Shown: piece by piece, positions 29,601-39,100 of the stretch
Layout: each line of letters opens with the position of its first letter
How positions within the stretch are numbered: the stretch's first letter is position 1
From: Phaeovulum sp.
GTDB lineage: Bacteria > Pseudomonadota > Alphaproteobacteria > Rhodobacterales > Rhodobacteraceae
Length of the DNA stretch: 64,000 nucleotides
Assembly (NCBI RefSeq): GCF_030684035.1
Contig: NZ_JAUXPI010000043.1
Location: forward strand, 1-64,000
Reading direction: 5' to 3'
Translations under genes and position numbers: made by a program
The notes under the pieces: generated by a model
The model's database searches: none
Told to the model about the DNA's origin: nothing
The model's input: only the letters and a program-made list of their open reading frames with translations

Positions 29601-30767
29601 TCAAACCGCGCGGCGCAGGCGCATTGCCTCGGTGAACCGCTCGAAAAGATAGACACTGTCTTGCGGGCCGGGGCTTGCTTCGGGGTGGTACTGCACCGAA
29701 AATACCGGCCGGTCGAGCATGCGGATGCCGCAGTTCGAACCGTCAAACAGGCTGACATGGGTTTCCAGCACCCCCTCGGGCAGGGTCTGGCTATCGACCG
29801 CGAAACCGTGGTTCATCGAGGTGATCTCGACCTTGCCGGTTTCAATATCCTTCACCGGGTGGTTGGCACCGTGGTGGCCGTGGTTCATCTTGATGGTCCT
29901 TGCCCCAAGCGCCAGCGCCAGCATCTGATGGCCAAGGCAAATGCCGAACAGCGGCAGATCGGCCGCGAGCACACCCTGGATCATCGGCACGGCATAGGCT
30001 CCGGTCGCCTCCGGGTCGCCGGGGCCGTTCGAGAGAAAAACACCCTCGGGGTTCTGCGCCAGCACATCGGCAGCGGTGGCCGAGGCGGGCAGCACGGTCA
30101 CCTCGCAGCCGCTCGAGGCGAGGCAGCGCAGAATGTTGCGCTTGGCACCAAAGTCTATCGCCACCACGCGCAGCCCCGGACCCTCGCGGCGGGTATAACC
30201 CGCAGGCCATGCCCAGCGCATTTCATCCCAGCGGTAGCTTTGCGCGCAAGTCACCTCTTTGGCGAGGTCGAGGCCAACCAGCCCACCCCAAGCGCGCGCC
30301 TTCTTGACCAGCGCTGCAACGTCGAACCGCCCCTCCGGATCATGCGCAAGCGCCACATGCGGCGCGCCTTGCTGGCGGATCGCGCGGGTCAGGCGGCGGG
30401 TATCGATGCCACCCACGCCGATACGGCCGCGCCGCTCCATCCATTGCACCAGATCGCCCGTCGCCCGCCAGTTGGAAGGCTCGGTCGGGTCCCATTTGAC
30501 CACCATGCCTGCGGCCACCGGCGCGGCAGCTTCATCATCCTCGGCGGTAACGCCGACATTGCCGATATGGGGAAAGGTGAAGGTCACGACCTGGCCCGCA
30601 TAGGAAGGGTCGGTCATGATTTCCTGATAGCCCGTCATTGCGGTGTTGAAAACGAGTTCGGCCACCGTTTCGCCGGTCGCGCCAAAACCGCGGCCAAAGA
30701 ACACCGAGCCATCGGCAAGCGCGATGCAGGCTGTAGGCTTTTCGGGGTTGGGGCGGCTGGCGGGCAT
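29601..30767 (-). CDS. carA: Carbamoyl-phosphate synthase small (glutaminase) subunit
   Basis: Hydrolyses glutamine and channels ammonia to CarB. The 388-residue protein has the N-terminal CPSase small-chain domain (ALADGSVFFGRGFGATGET, NTAMTGYQEIMTDPSY) and the C-terminal class I glutaminase with the catalytic Cys in FGICLGHQMLALALGA and the His-Glu pair in FSVQYHPEASPG. A GGGAGAG site precedes ATG 30767. Divergent from yqeY; carB is ~11.6 kb away on the same strand. Confidence 0.97.
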   Translation of the reverse strand: MPASRPNPEKPTACIALADGSVFFGRGFGATGETVAELVFNTAMTGYQEIMTDPSYAGQVVTFTFPHIGNVGVTAEDDEAAAPVAAGMVVKWDPTEPSNWRATGDLVQWMERRGRIGVGGIDTRRLTRAIRQQGAPHVALAHDPEGRFDVAALVKKARAWGGLVGLDLAKEVTCAQSYRWDEMRWAWPAGYTRREGPGLRVVAIDFGAKRNILRCLASSGCEVTVLPASATAADVLAQNPEGVFLSNGPGDPEATGAYAVPMIQGVLAADLPLFGICLGHQMLALALGARTIKMNHGHHGANHPVKDIETGKVEITSMNHGFAVDSQTLPEGVLETHVSLFDGSNCGIRMLDRPVFSVQYHPEASPGPQDSVYLFERFTEAMRLRRAV

Positions 30768-30933
30768 GGGCGACTCTCCCAGGGTGGATTCGGGCGAACC
30801 TAAAGGCGCTGGCGGCGGCGGTCAAGGTCCGGGGGCGGAAGGACTTTCTTATGTTTCTCAATGGGTTGAGAATGTTGTGCCCGGGCGCGCAATCCGCTAT
30901 GCTGAAAGCTCACGCGGCGAAGGGGTGGATGCG

Positions 30934-31392
30934 ATGGAATTGCGGGAACGGATCGCCGAAGGGTTGAAGGACGCGATGCGCGCGAAATCGGCAGATCGGC
31001 TCTCGACGCTCAGGCTTATCATTGCCGCGATCAAGGACCGTGAGATTGCGATGCGCAACGAACCTGACGGCGGCACCGTGGGCAATGCCGAAATTCTTGC
31101 CATCCTCGCCCGGATGATCAAGCAGCGGCACGAAAGCGTGCGTGCCTATGAGGAGGCCGGGCGTCTGGAACTGGCGGAAAAGGAAAGCGCCGAGATCAAG
31201 GTCATCGAGGAATTCCTGCCGCGCCAGATGGATAGCACCGAAGTGAGCGCGGCAATCGACGCTGCGGTGGCGGCTACGGGAGCCACCGGAATTCGCGATA
31301 TCGGCCGGGTGATGGCCGAATTGAAGGCCCGCTACCTCGGCCAGATGGATTTTGGGGCTGTCGGCCCGTTGGTCAAGGCGCGACTGACCTAG
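30934..31392 (+). CDS. yqeY: GatB/YqeY domain protein
   Basis: A 152-residue protein homologous to the C-terminal tRNA-binding domain of GatB. Typical features are the N-terminal helix LRERIAEGLKDAMRAKSADRLSTLRLI, the AEILAILARMIKQRHESVRAYEEAGR block, and EEFLPRQMDSTEVSAAIDAAV, ending in the small helical QMDFGAVGPLVKARL. Function is not established; linked loosely to tRNA-dependent amidation. Start at ATG 30934 from the conserved MELRERI start and an AGGGG sequence upstream. It is divergent from carA, with a 166-base shared promoter region. Confidence 0.9.
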   Translation: MELRERIAEGLKDAMRAKSADRLSTLRLIIAAIKDREIAMRNEPDGGTVGNAEILAILARMIKQRHESVRAYEEAGRLELAEKESAEIKVIEEFLPRQMDSTEVSAAIDAAVAATGATGIRDIGRVMAELKARYLGQMDFGAVGPLVKARLT

Positions 31393-31430
31393 GGCGCGCT
31401 TGCGCCTGCCGCAGTGTCGCGCGGCCCCGC

Positions 31431-32384
31431 CTAGCGCGGGGTGACACCGCGCAACCGCTCCGACCGGCGGCGCAGCAACTCGACAGTGGTCAGCAGCGCA
31501 ACCGAGATGATAACCAGAATTGTTGCAACCGCGAGGATCTGCGGGCTGATCTGTTCGCGAATGCCGTTCCACATCTGCCGCGGAATCGTCTGTTGCGTGT
31601 GGTCGGCGACAAAAAGCACCACCACAACCTCGTCGAACGAGGTCACGAAGGCGAAGAGCGCGCCAGAGATCACGCCGGGCATGATAAGCGGCATTACCAC
31701 CTTGAAAAAGGTGGTGCGCGGGTTTGCACCAAGCGCCGCCGCAGCGCGGGTCAGCGACTGGTCAAAGCCGACAAGCGTTGCCGTGACGGTAATGATGACA
31801 AAGGGAATGCCCAGCGTCGCATGCGCAAGGATCACGCCCAGATAAGTGCCCGCCAACTTGCCGCAATCTGATGGCAGGCCGATCATGCCAAAGAGGCCGC
31901 ATGGGTTGGAGTAGAAGAAGAACAGACCGGTCGCGGTGATGATGAGCGGCACGATCATCGGCGAAATCAGCACCCCCATGATCACCCGCCGATAGGGCAT
32001 TTCTGGCCGCGACAGGCCGAGTGCGGCCAATGTTCCTAGAACCGTTGCAAGCAAGGTGGCAAAAAACCCGATGATGATCGAGTTCTTGGCAACTCGCACC
32101 CAGGTGGTGTTGTGCCAGACATCCGACCACCACGAACTGTCGCGCGGCGCATCTGGCGCATTCATGCCGAAAGTCAGAAGGCTGTCATACCAACGCAAGG
32201 AATAGCCTTCGGGGTCGAGCGCCAGCATTCTGTCGGTGAAGGTGAAATAGGGCTCGGCGTTGAACGACAAGGGAATGATGACAAGGATCGGCGCGATCAG
32301 AAACAGGAAGATCAGCGAACAGATGACCAGATATGTCGCGCGCCAAAGCCGTTCAAGCGGGGTGGCATAGGTTGGAAGAGCCAT
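31431..32384 (-). CDS. potC: ABC transporter permease, PotC-like
   Basis: A 317-residue inner-membrane permease of a spermidine/putrescine-type ABC importer. It has six predicted helices, a periplasmic loop after helix 1 and the cytoplasmic EAA loop AAAALGANPRTTFFKVVMPLIMPG that contacts the ATPase. It is the last gene of the four-gene operon potA-potD-potB-potC, 4 bases after the stop of potB. Assignment to polyamines is by family resemblance; related transporters move other amines or organic acids. Confidence 0.88.
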   Translation of the reverse strand: MALPTYATPLERLWRATYLVICSLIFLFLIAPILVIIPLSFNAEPYFTFTDRMLALDPEGYSLRWYDSLLTFGMNAPDAPRDSSWWSDVWHNTTWVRVAKNSIIIGFFATLLATVLGTLAALGLSRPEMPYRRVIMGVLISPMIVPLIITATGLFFFYSNPCGLFGMIGLPSDCGKLAGTYLGVILAHATLGIPFVIITVTATLVGFDQSLTRAAAALGANPRTTFFKVVMPLIMPGVISGALFAFVTSFDEVVVVLFVADHTQQTIPRQMWNGIREQISPQILAVATILVIISVALLTTVELLRRRSERLRGVTPR

Positions 32385-32388
32385 CGGA

Positions 32389-33672
32389 TTACCCCAGCTT
32401 CATGTTGTCGATGCCGACGATACGGTCGTAAAGCCAGTAGAGGATCAGCACACCGAAAAGCAGGATGCTCGCCAGCGCCGCGGCCAGCGACCAGTTCAGC
32501 GACTTTTGCATGTGGAAGGCGATCAGGTTCGAGATCAGCTGGCCATCGGCACCGCCGACCAGCGCCGGGGTGATGTAGTAGCCAACCGCGAGGATGAAAA
32601 CCAGCAGCGCCCCGGCCCCGACACCCGGCAGGGTTTGCGGCAGATAGACCCGGCGGAATGCGGTCCAGGAGGTAGCCCCGAGCGAGCGCGCGGCGCGCAC
32701 ATACGAAGGCGGGATCGGGCGCATCACCGAATAAAGCGGCAGCACCATGAAGGGCAGCAGGATATGGGTCATCGCCACGATCGTGCCAATGCGGTTGTAC
32801 ATCATCTGGATTCGGCCATCTTCGCCGATGATGCCGACGGCTACCATCAGGTCATTCACCACGCCCTGACTTTGCAGCAGCACGATCCACGAGGTGGTGC
32901 GCACCAGAAGCGAGGTCCAGAATGGTAGCAGCACCAGCACCATCAGCAGGTTCGATCTTGCCAGCGGCAGCGTTGCCAGCAGATGCGCAATCGGGAAGGC
33001 AAGAACCAGGCAGATCAGCGTGATCGCTGCCGAGAGGCCGAGGGTGCGCATGAACAGCATCACATAGACCCGCACCTTTTGGTCAACCTGCACGATTGCG
33101 CCGGTTTCGTCGCGGGTCAGGTCCAATGCGTTGAGGTAAAAATCGAGCGTGTAGCCGGTCGAGGCCGAGCGCATCGCCCGCCAGACCAGCGGATCTGCCC
33201 ATTTCGCATCGGCGGCGGCAAGCGCCTCGCGGTAGGGCGGCGCGAGCCTGTCGGCGTTGCGCACGGTCGTGGTGAACAGCGAGCGGGTGCCGGGGATATC
33301 GTAGTTGATGCGCTCTCCCACCGAGCCGCCTGCGCGAGTCGCTTTTAGATGCACGAGGTCGGCGGCGAGCGCGGCATATGCGGTCTCGTCGGGCTGGGTG
33401 CCCTGCGGGTTCTGCTCGAACCAGGCCGTGACATTTGTCATCAGCTTGGTGATCTCGCCGGTATCGCGGTTTTCGTATTCGATAAAGCCGGGGTTATAGA
33501 CCGACTGGAACAGCATCTGCCCGATCGGAATCACGAAGGTGATCACCACGAACAGGAAAAGCGGTGCCACCAGCAGGAAGGCGCGGCGGCGCGAGCGCGC
33601 CTGCGAATGCGCCAGCGCCGATTTCAGCGGCTGGCCATCGGCGGTGGTAAGCAGGGCCGGGGCATCTGACAT
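32389..33672 (-). CDS. potB: ABC transporter permease, PotB-like
   Basis: A 427-residue permease, longer than E. coli PotB because of a large periplasmic segment (about residues 60-185) between helix 1 and helix 2. Six helices follow with the EAA loop AARSLGATSWTAFRRVYLPQTLPG. The start at 33672 (MSDAPALLTT) is supported by the conserved lead; upstream codons run into a poly-proline translation of a G-tract and are not credible. It follows the binding-protein gene and an intervening stem-loop, an arrangement that usually lowers permease expression relative to the binding protein. Confidence 0.88.
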   Translation of the reverse strand: MSDAPALLTTADGQPLKSALAHSQARSRRRAFLLVAPLFLFVVITFVIPIGQMLFQSVYNPGFIEYENRDTGEITKLMTNVTAWFEQNPQGTQPDETAYAALAADLVHLKATRAGGSVGERINYDIPGTRSLFTTTVRNADRLAPPYREALAAADAKWADPLVWRAMRSASTGYTLDFYLNALDLTRDETGAIVQVDQKVRVYVMLFMRTLGLSAAITLICLVLAFPIAHLLATLPLARSNLLMVLVLLPFWTSLLVRTTSWIVLLQSQGVVNDLMVAVGIIGEDGRIQMMYNRIGTIVAMTHILLPFMVLPLYSVMRPIPPSYVRAARSLGATSWTAFRRVYLPQTLPGVGAGALLVFILAVGYYITPALVGGADGQLISNLIAFHMQKSLNWSLAAALASILLFGVLILYWLYDRIVGIDNMKLG

Positions 33673-33706
33673 GGGCGCGGCTTTCGGGCAGGGAGGGGGT
33701 GGGGGG

Positions 33707-33733
33707 GGGGCGGCACCTTTCAGGTGCCGCCCC
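33707..33733 (-). promoter_or_regulatory. Intercistronic stem-loop between binding-protein and permease genes
   Basis: Perfect 12-bp stem: GGGGCGGCACCT (33707-33718) / AGGTGCCGCCCC (33722-33733), loop TTC. It starts about 10 bases beyond the potD stop. Such hairpins protect the 3' end of the binding-protein message or partially terminate. A G-rich run (33691-33710) flanks it. Confidence 0.75.
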
Positions 33734-33742
33734 GGTCTGTAA

Positions 33743-34816
33743 TCAGCCAGCCAGCCAGGCGGCAAAGCGGGCGTTCAGCTCGGAATCATGGTCAGCCCAG
33801 AATTCGAAGTCGGTGAGCAGGGCATTGCCCATGTTGGCCGGGTTGGTTGGCATGTGCGGTGCCATCTCGGTCTTGCCGTCCTGATAAAGGCCGACAAGCG
33901 CCGCCGAAGACCTGCGTGCCGGACCATAGCTGATCCACTTGGCTTGATCCGCTAGCCGCTGGGTGTCGGTCGAGAAAGCGAGGAACTTCAGCGCATCTTC
34001 AAGGTGCGGCGCGCCCTTCGGGATCGCCCAGAGGTCAAAGTCCATGTACTGGCCATCCCAGACAATCTGGAACGGCTTGCCTTCGGCTGCGATGGCATCA
34101 AAGATACGGCCATTGTAGGCAGTCGCCATGATCACTTCGCCATCGGCCAGTAGCTGCGCCGGTTGCGCGCCTGCCTCCCACCAGACCACCGATGCCTTGA
34201 TGGTGTCGAGTTTGGCGAAGGCGCGGTCCACACCTTCGGGGGTGGCAAGAACGGCGTAGACTTCAGAGGCGGGAACGCCATCCGCCATCAGTGCCATTTC
34301 CAGCGTGCCTTTCGGGCCTTTCTTCAGGCCACGCTTGCCGGGGAATTTGGCGGTGTCGAACAGATCAGCGATTGTCGAGGGCGCTTCGCCGGTGAACTTC
34401 GATGCGTCATAGGCGAAAACCGTGGACCAGAAGATCGTCGCCACCGCGCATTCCGACAGCGCGCCGTCAAGGAAGTCTTCGGTGGCAGGCGTGCCATCGG
34501 GTGCGGGCGGCAGCATCGCCGGGTCGATCGGTTCGAGCATGCCTTCGTCACAGAGCCGCACGGCATCGGAAAGCTCGATGTCGAACAGATCGCCGGTGAC
34601 GTTCTTGGCTTCGACCTGCGCCTTAAGCGGCACTACCGGGTTGTCGGCGTCGATCGAGTTGACGCGGATACCGGTCAGGGCGGTGAAGGGCTTGTGATAG
34701 GCTTCGACCTGGCTCTTCGTGTAAGCGCCACCCCACGAGATGACGTTGATTTCCTGCGCACCGGCGGCAGCGCCGGCAGCGATCAGGGCGGTTGTAAGGA
34801 TCAGGGTCTTTTTCAT
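33743..34816 (-). CDS. potD: Periplasmic polyamine-type substrate-binding protein
   Basis: A 357-residue extracellular binding protein. The signal peptide (MKKTLILTTALIAAGAAAGA, cleavage near residue 20) is followed by EINVISWGGAYTKSQVEAYH, the characteristic first strand of PotD/PotF-like proteins, and later by WWEAGAQPAQLLADGEVIMATAYNGR and the hinge region YMDFDLWAIPKGAPH. The acidic residues that bind polyamine nitrogens cannot be assigned with confidence, so the ligand may be another amine. GGGAGA precedes ATG 34816. It lies between potA and potB with hairpins on both sides. Confidence 0.88.
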   Translation of the reverse strand: MKKTLILTTALIAAGAAAGAQEINVISWGGAYTKSQVEAYHKPFTALTGIRVNSIDADNPVVPLKAQVEAKNVTGDLFDIELSDAVRLCDEGMLEPIDPAMLPPAPDGTPATEDFLDGALSECAVATIFWSTVFAYDASKFTGEAPSTIADLFDTAKFPGKRGLKKGPKGTLEMALMADGVPASEVYAVLATPEGVDRAFAKLDTIKASVVWWEAGAQPAQLLADGEVIMATAYNGRIFDAIAAEGKPFQIVWDGQYMDFDLWAIPKGAPHLEDALKFLAFSTDTQRLADQAKWISYGPARRSSAALVGLYQDGKTEMAPHMPTNPANMGNALLTDFEFWADHDSELNARFAAWLAG

Positions 34817-34888
34817 TGCAGTCTCCCGGTTGGTTGTTGAAGTTTTTGACTTATTGTCACTTTTGGCCGCGAACGTCACGGCAGAAAC

Positions 34889-34913
34889 GGGTTCGGGCGG
34901 TCATCCCGAACCC
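34889..34913 (-). promoter_or_regulatory. Stem-loop between potA and potD
   Basis: GGGTTCGGG (34889-34897) / CCCGAACCC (34905-34913), 9 perfect pairs, starting 6 bases after the potA stop. GTTTCT follows on the minus strand; probably a partial terminator or stability element. Confidence 0.6.
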
Positions 34914-34918
34914 AAGAC

Positions 34919-36031
34919 TCAGAGTGGTTCAAGCGCACGGGCGTCAAGCGGGTCCCAGCCGATGTTCACCGTCTGACCCGGTGAAAGCCGGGTCTGACCG
35001 ATGGTGTTGCGCATCTTCATGATGAAATCCGACGAGCCCGCCACATGCAGCCGCGCCCGCAGAATGTCGCCCATGTAGATCACCTCGATCACCTCGGCAC
35101 CGATCACATGGGCACCGGGGGGCATCATATCCGGCTTGAATTCCACCCGCTCGGGGCGGATCGAGACCAGCGTTTTCTGGCCCTTGTGGGTGACGTTCAC
35201 CGGCGTTGCGTCAATCACCTCGCCAGTGGCCAGCCGCACCAGCGCCTTGCCGGCCTCAATCTGTTCAACGACCCCGGTAAGCTTGTTGTTCTCGCCGATG
35301 AACTGCGCCACGAAACTGTTGCGCGGCCGCTCGTAAAGCTCGTCCGGCGTGTCGAGCTGCTGGATCACTCCGTCGTTGAATACCGCCACGCGGTCGCTCA
35401 TCGTGAGCGCCTCGCCCTGGTCGTGGGTAACATAGACCACCGTCAGCCCAAGACTGTCATGCAGATGCTTGATCTCGAACTGCATATGTTCGCGCAACTG
35501 CTTGTCGAGCGCGCCGAGCGGCTCATCCATCAGGACCAGCTTGGGGTCGAACACCAGCGCGCGGGCAAGTGCGATGCGCTGCTGCTGGCCACCCGAAAGC
35601 TGCGCCGGGCGGCGGTGTACAAAAGCCCCCATCTGCACCATGTCGAGCGCGCGCTTGATCTTCGCTTCGCGCTCCGATTTGCCGATGCCGCGCACCTCCA
35701 GCGGAAATGCGAGGTTTTCGCCGACCGACATATGCGGGAAAAGCGCGTAGTTCTGAAACACCATGCCGATGCCGCGCTTGTGCGGCGGCACCTGGTTGAT
35801 CGGGCGGCTGTCGAGCCGTATATCGCCATGCGTTGCGGTTTCGAACCCCGCCAGCATCATCAGACAGGTGGTCTTGCCCGACCCGGAGGGGCCGAGCATG
35901 GTCAGAAACTCACCCTTGGCGATTGAAAGGTTCAGGTCTTTGACGACAAGCGTTACACCGTCGTAGCTTTTTTGCACGCGATCAAAGACGACAAATCCTT
36001 CGCCGACAGCTGCGGCGTTGCTTGCAGTCAC
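34919..36031 (-). CDS. potA: ABC transporter ATP-binding protein, PotA-like
   Basis: A 370-residue ATPase. Walker A is LGPSGSGKTTCLMM, the Q-loop is VFQNYALFPHMSVGEN, the signature is QLSGGQQQRIALARAL, Walker B is LVLMDEPLGALD and the H-loop is VTHDQGEAL. The C-terminal ~120 residues form the TOBE regulatory domain (VSIRPERVEF). It starts at GTG 36031 with a GGGGAG site 8 bases upstream. First gene of the operon; the 290 bases upstream to the tRNA hold its promoter, but I see no clear consensus. Confidence 0.93.
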   Translation of the reverse strand: MTASNAAAVGEGFVVFDRVQKSYDGVTLVVKDLNLSIAKGEFLTMLGPSGSGKTTCLMMLAGFETATHGDIRLDSRPINQVPPHKRGIGMVFQNYALFPHMSVGENLAFPLEVRGIGKSEREAKIKRALDMVQMGAFVHRRPAQLSGGQQQRIALARALVFDPKLVLMDEPLGALDKQLREHMQFEIKHLHDSLGLTVVYVTHDQGEALTMSDRVAVFNDGVIQQLDTPDELYERPRNSFVAQFIGENNKLTGVVEQIEAGKALVRLATGEVIDATPVNVTHKGQKTLVSIRPERVEFKPDMMPPGAHVIGAEVIEVIYMGDILRARLHVAGSSDFIMKMRNTIGQTRLSPGQTVNIGWDPLDARALEPL

Positions 36032-36321
36032 TTAGGGCTCCCCGTTCGTTTTTTTCGTTGTTATCCCGTTCCCTGACTTAATCGAAAGCCTGAACAGAAT
36101 TCAACCCGTCTGTTCCGCTGCCGGGCCAGGGGCCTGGGTGTGCAGGCATTTGCGGGCTGACGCGCCAGAATACCCGCCCGAAAGCGGCATCTGGTGCAGG
36201 TCTTGCGACCAAAGCGAAAATGCCGCTGTGGTCTGCCGGGAACGCCGCAGAATCGGCTGCCGGTCACGGCATCAGCGCAATGCGCCGTGCGCAATGCCGC
36301 GGGACGAAAAGGGGGGGGAAG

Positions 36322-36408
36322 TGGTGCGGTCGAAAAGACTCGAACTTTCACGGGTGTTACCCCACAGCGACCTCAACGCTGCGCGTCTACCAATTCCGCC
36401 ACGACCGC
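36322..36408 (-). tRNA. tRNA-Leu (anticodon GAG)
   Basis: The minus strand folds as a class II tRNA with CCA encoded (36322-36324). The acceptor stem is GCGGTCG (36408-36402) with CGACCGC (36332-36326), discriminator A (36325). The D-arm is TGGCGGAATTGGTAGACGCG, the anticodon stem CAGCG/CGCTG encloses TTGAGGT with anticodon GAG at 36374-36372, there is a GC-rich variable arm, and the T-arm contains GTTCGAGTC. It decodes CUC/CUU. Confidence 0.97.
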
Positions 36409-36503
36409 ACGCCTAGGCTTGGTGGCGCGGTGTTTAGCCGAGCCTTTGGGCGAAGGAAAGCGGATTTTGTGCCCGCGAACGCATTTGATGGCGGCAAAAC
36501 GAA

Positions 36504-36531
36504 GGCCGGGGGGGGGCACCGCCCCCCGGCC
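36504..36531 (-). terminator. GC-rich hairpin after the peptidoglycan-binding gene
   Basis: GGCC-(GGG)-GGGGGGC (36504-36517) pairs with GCCCCCC-GGCC (36521-36531) with a three-base bulge and loop ACC. It sits about 20 bases after the stop at 36550 on the minus strand and separates the gene from the tRNA. Confidence 0.6.
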
Positions 36532-36549
36532 CGATTCAGATGCCCCGGC

Positions 36550-38178
36550 TCAGCGGAAAAAGAGCGCGGGCAAAGTAAGGATCGTGACCAGCCCGGTCGC
36601 GACACCGACCGGCTGCGCTACCGCAGGCTGATCGGCAATCGCCGGAATCACCATCGGTTCGACCACTGCCTGCAACTCGATCGGCGCGGGTGCCGCAACC
36701 GCGACCGGCGCAGGTGCGGGCACCGGTACCGGAGTTGGCGCAACTGCGACCAATGGCAGCGGCGCGGGCGCGGGCACAGGTGCCGGGGTCGCCACAACGA
36801 CCGGCGCGGGCGCGGGCACCGGGACGGGTGCGGGTGCCGGGGCGACCGCGAAGGTGGGCAGGCCGGTGGGCGCAGGTGCTGCCGGCGCGACAGGCGCAAG
36901 CAGGTCGCTGCGGCCGCCCAGCGTATAGGCCGCCTTGCGGATCAGGTCGGTGCGCTCGGGTTGCCCGGGCGCGAACACCGCAGCACTGCCCGAGGCCAGC
37001 GCATCGATGCCGTTCTGGTACCAGTCAAGCGCCAGGTCGGGCCGCGCGGTGGTGCCGAAGCCCATCGCCAGATGGTGGCCGATAAGCTCGCTGTAAACCC
37101 GCTCGCCCAATGCCGTCAGCAGCAACGCGGATCCGATCGCCACATCCATGTTGTCGGTGCGATAGCCGACCGAGAGGCAGATCTTCGAGGTCGCGGCAAG
37201 CTGCACCGGTGCCATGCCCGAGCCAAGCGCAAAGCTCGACACGCCGGCCAGCACTTCGCTGCGGGTGCGCAGCGAAAGCGCCGCCACATGTTCGGCCATC
37301 GCCGGGCCGAAGCCCGCGCATTGCGCTGAAATGTCGGCGGAACTGACGTTGGCAATGCGCGCCGCCGCTTCTTCGCCCTGGGTAATGGCATAGGTGCGCG
37401 CAAGGCAGAACTGCTCGCCCAGCGCCTGCTGCGGGTCGGTCATCGAGGCGGCGGTGACAAAACCGCCATTGCTCGATGTGATCAGGCTGACCTTGTTGCA
37501 ATGCGAGGCAAGCGATGCCTGCACCACGGCCCCGCCAAGGAAGGTCGGCAGGCCGGGCGAGGTTGGCACCGGAGCCACCGGCGTTGCGGTGATGACCGGA
37601 ATCGGGGTCGGGGCGGGCTGCGGCGCGGGTGCGGGCTCGGGGCTGACGGCCTTGTTGAACTCGGGCGCTGTCGGTGCCTTGGTGATAACCCCCGGTGCCG
37701 GGCTGACGCCCATCGCCTCGTCGCGCCAGAGCACCAGAAGCCCGCGCATGCCCATCGGGTTTGTCGCGGCTTGCTGCATGGTCAGCGCCCCGCCGGCAAT
37801 TGCGCGGTGATAGGAGCCGACAAGATGCGAGCGCTCGAAATCGGTCAACTGGCCGGTCGGCGAATAGCCGAGCACGATCTGGTAATCGCTGATCGCGCGG
37901 CGCGATTGCTGGCCAAGCACGCCATCGGGAGTGCCGGTGTTGAAGCCGAAATGGTTGAGCGCAACCTGCACCTCGCGGTTGGCTTCGCGTTGGGCCGAAC
38001 TTACGGCAACCGTGGCGTTGCGGTTGGCATTGTTGCGCGCCGCCTCATTGATGATTGCGCCACCGATCAGGCCGCCGATCAGACCACCCACCAGACCGTT
38101 ATCTGCCAACGCCACACCCGCCGGGGTCATCCCCAGCACCGCGATCATCGGCACCATTGCAAATCTTTTCGAGATCAT
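36550..38178 (-). CDS. Secreted peptidoglycan-binding protein with long Pro-Ala-Val tract
   Basis: A 542-residue exported protein. The signal peptide spans residues 1-25 (ending GVALA). A glycine-zipper helix follows ([20 protein letters not shown]), then a peptidoglycan-binding type 1 domain (~65-110: [30 protein letters not shown]). A first proline-rich linker (~165-210) leads to a helical domain (~215-420) with four cysteines, and a second long P-A-V-rich stretch (~425-510) ends in a short hydrophobic tail. It probably spans or anchors in the cell wall. Specific role unknown. Confidence 0.85.
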   Translation of the reverse strand: MISKRFAMVPMIAVLGMTPAGVALADNGLVGGLIGGLIGGAIINEAARNNANRNATVAVSSAQREANREVQVALNHFGFNTGTPDGVLGQQSRRAISDYQIVLGYSPTGQLTDFERSHLVGSYHRAIAGGALTMQQAATNPMGMRGLLVLWRDEAMGVSPAPGVITKAPTAPEFNKAVSPEPAPAPQPAPTPIPVITATPVAPVPTSPGLPTFLGGAVVQASLASHCNKVSLITSSNGGFVTAASMTDPQQALGEQFCLARTYAITQGEEAAARIANVSSADISAQCAGFGPAMAEHVAALSLRTRSEVLAGVSSFALGSGMAPVQLAATSKICLSVGYRTDNMDVAIGSALLLTALGERVYSELIGHHLAMGFGTTARPDLALDWYQNGIDALASGSAAVFAPGQPERTDLIRKAAYTLGGRSDLLAPVAPAAPAPTGLPTFAVAPAPAPVPVPAPAPVVVATPAPVPAPAPLPLVAVAPTPVPVPAPAPVAVAAPAPIELQAVVEPMVIPAIADQPAVAQPVGVATGLVTILTLPALFFR

Positions 38179-38355
38179 TCAACTCTCCTCCTGACTACGG
38201 GTCGCCCGAGGCGGTCCGGGCAAGCGGAACACGCGGGCAACGCACCAGTCCCCGGAAACGGGGCGCATTGCGCGGCAATTCTTCGCCCGAATCGTCGCCA
38301 GATCAAGGCGTTTCGCAGAAACTGGCTGCGGATTGACCAGCTCGGAGGTGGAAAA

Positions 38356-39027
38356 GTGGTAGAATGGATCACCTCGCAGTCGCATGTGCCCTACGCCGAT
38401 GCGGTCGCCTTCATGCAGGCGCGGGTGGCCGCCATTTCCGAAAACCGCGCCGACGAGGCGATCTGGTTGCTCGAGCACCCGCCGCTTTATACCGCGGGCA
38501 CCTCGGCGCGTGCCGCAGATCTGCTCTGGCCGGATCGCTTTCCGGTCCATGAAACCGGGCGTGGCGGGCAGTACACCTATCACGGTCCGGGCCAGCGCGT
38601 GATCTATGTGATGCTCGATCTCAACCGCCGCGGCCGCGATGTGCGCCGCTTCGTCGGCGCGCTGGAGGCCTGGGTGATCGCCACCCTCGCAGAATTCGGC
38701 GTGCAGGGTGAACGGCGCGCGGGGCGGGTGGGGGTCTGGGTGACGCGCCCCGACAAGCCACCGCTGCCCGACGGCACCCCGCGCGAAGACAAGATCGCGG
38801 CAATCGGGGTGAAACTGCGCAAATGGGTCAGTTTTCACGGCATCTCGATCAACGTCGAACCGGAGCTTGCGCATTTTTGCGGCATTGTGCCCTGCGGCAT
38901 CTCCGGGCACGGCGTCACCAGCCTTGTCGACCTTGGCCAGCCGGTGACGATGGCCGATCTCGATGCGGCGCTCATCGCCACTTTTGACCGCAGCATGCCC
39001 GCTGCGGCGCAATGCACGTCTGCGTGA
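38356..39027 (+). CDS. lipB: Octanoyl-[ACP]:protein N-octanoyltransferase
   Basis: Transfers octanoyl groups from acyl carrier protein to lipoyl domains, the first step of lipoate synthesis. The 223-residue protein carries [22 protein letters not shown], the catalytic lysine in [20 protein letters not shown] and the catalytic cysteine in [14 protein letters not shown]. The start is GTG 38356 with CGGAGG 7 bases upstream (MVEWITSQS). The longer open frame reaching further upstream is antisense to the divergent gene and not real. Confidence 0.95.
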   Translation: MVEWITSQSHVPYADAVAFMQARVAAISENRADEAIWLLEHPPLYTAGTSARAADLLWPDRFPVHETGRGGQYTYHGPGQRVIYVMLDLNRRGRDVRRFVGALEAWVIATLAEFGVQGERRAGRVGVWVTRPDKPPLPDGTPREDKIAAIGVKLRKWVSFHGISINVEPELAHFCGIVPCGISGHGVTSLVDLGQPVTMADLDAALIATFDRSMPAAAQCTSA

Positions 39028-39100
39028 GTTTTCGCTGCTGCGACACCGCGGCACCTGTGATTTCGCGCTCTGCGGCCTAAGATTCACCGGAGCTGCATGA

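Noticed and set aside
29601-30767. Separation of carA from carB as an anomaly
   Set aside because: Unlinked carA and carB are common in alphaproteobacteria; both genes are intact.
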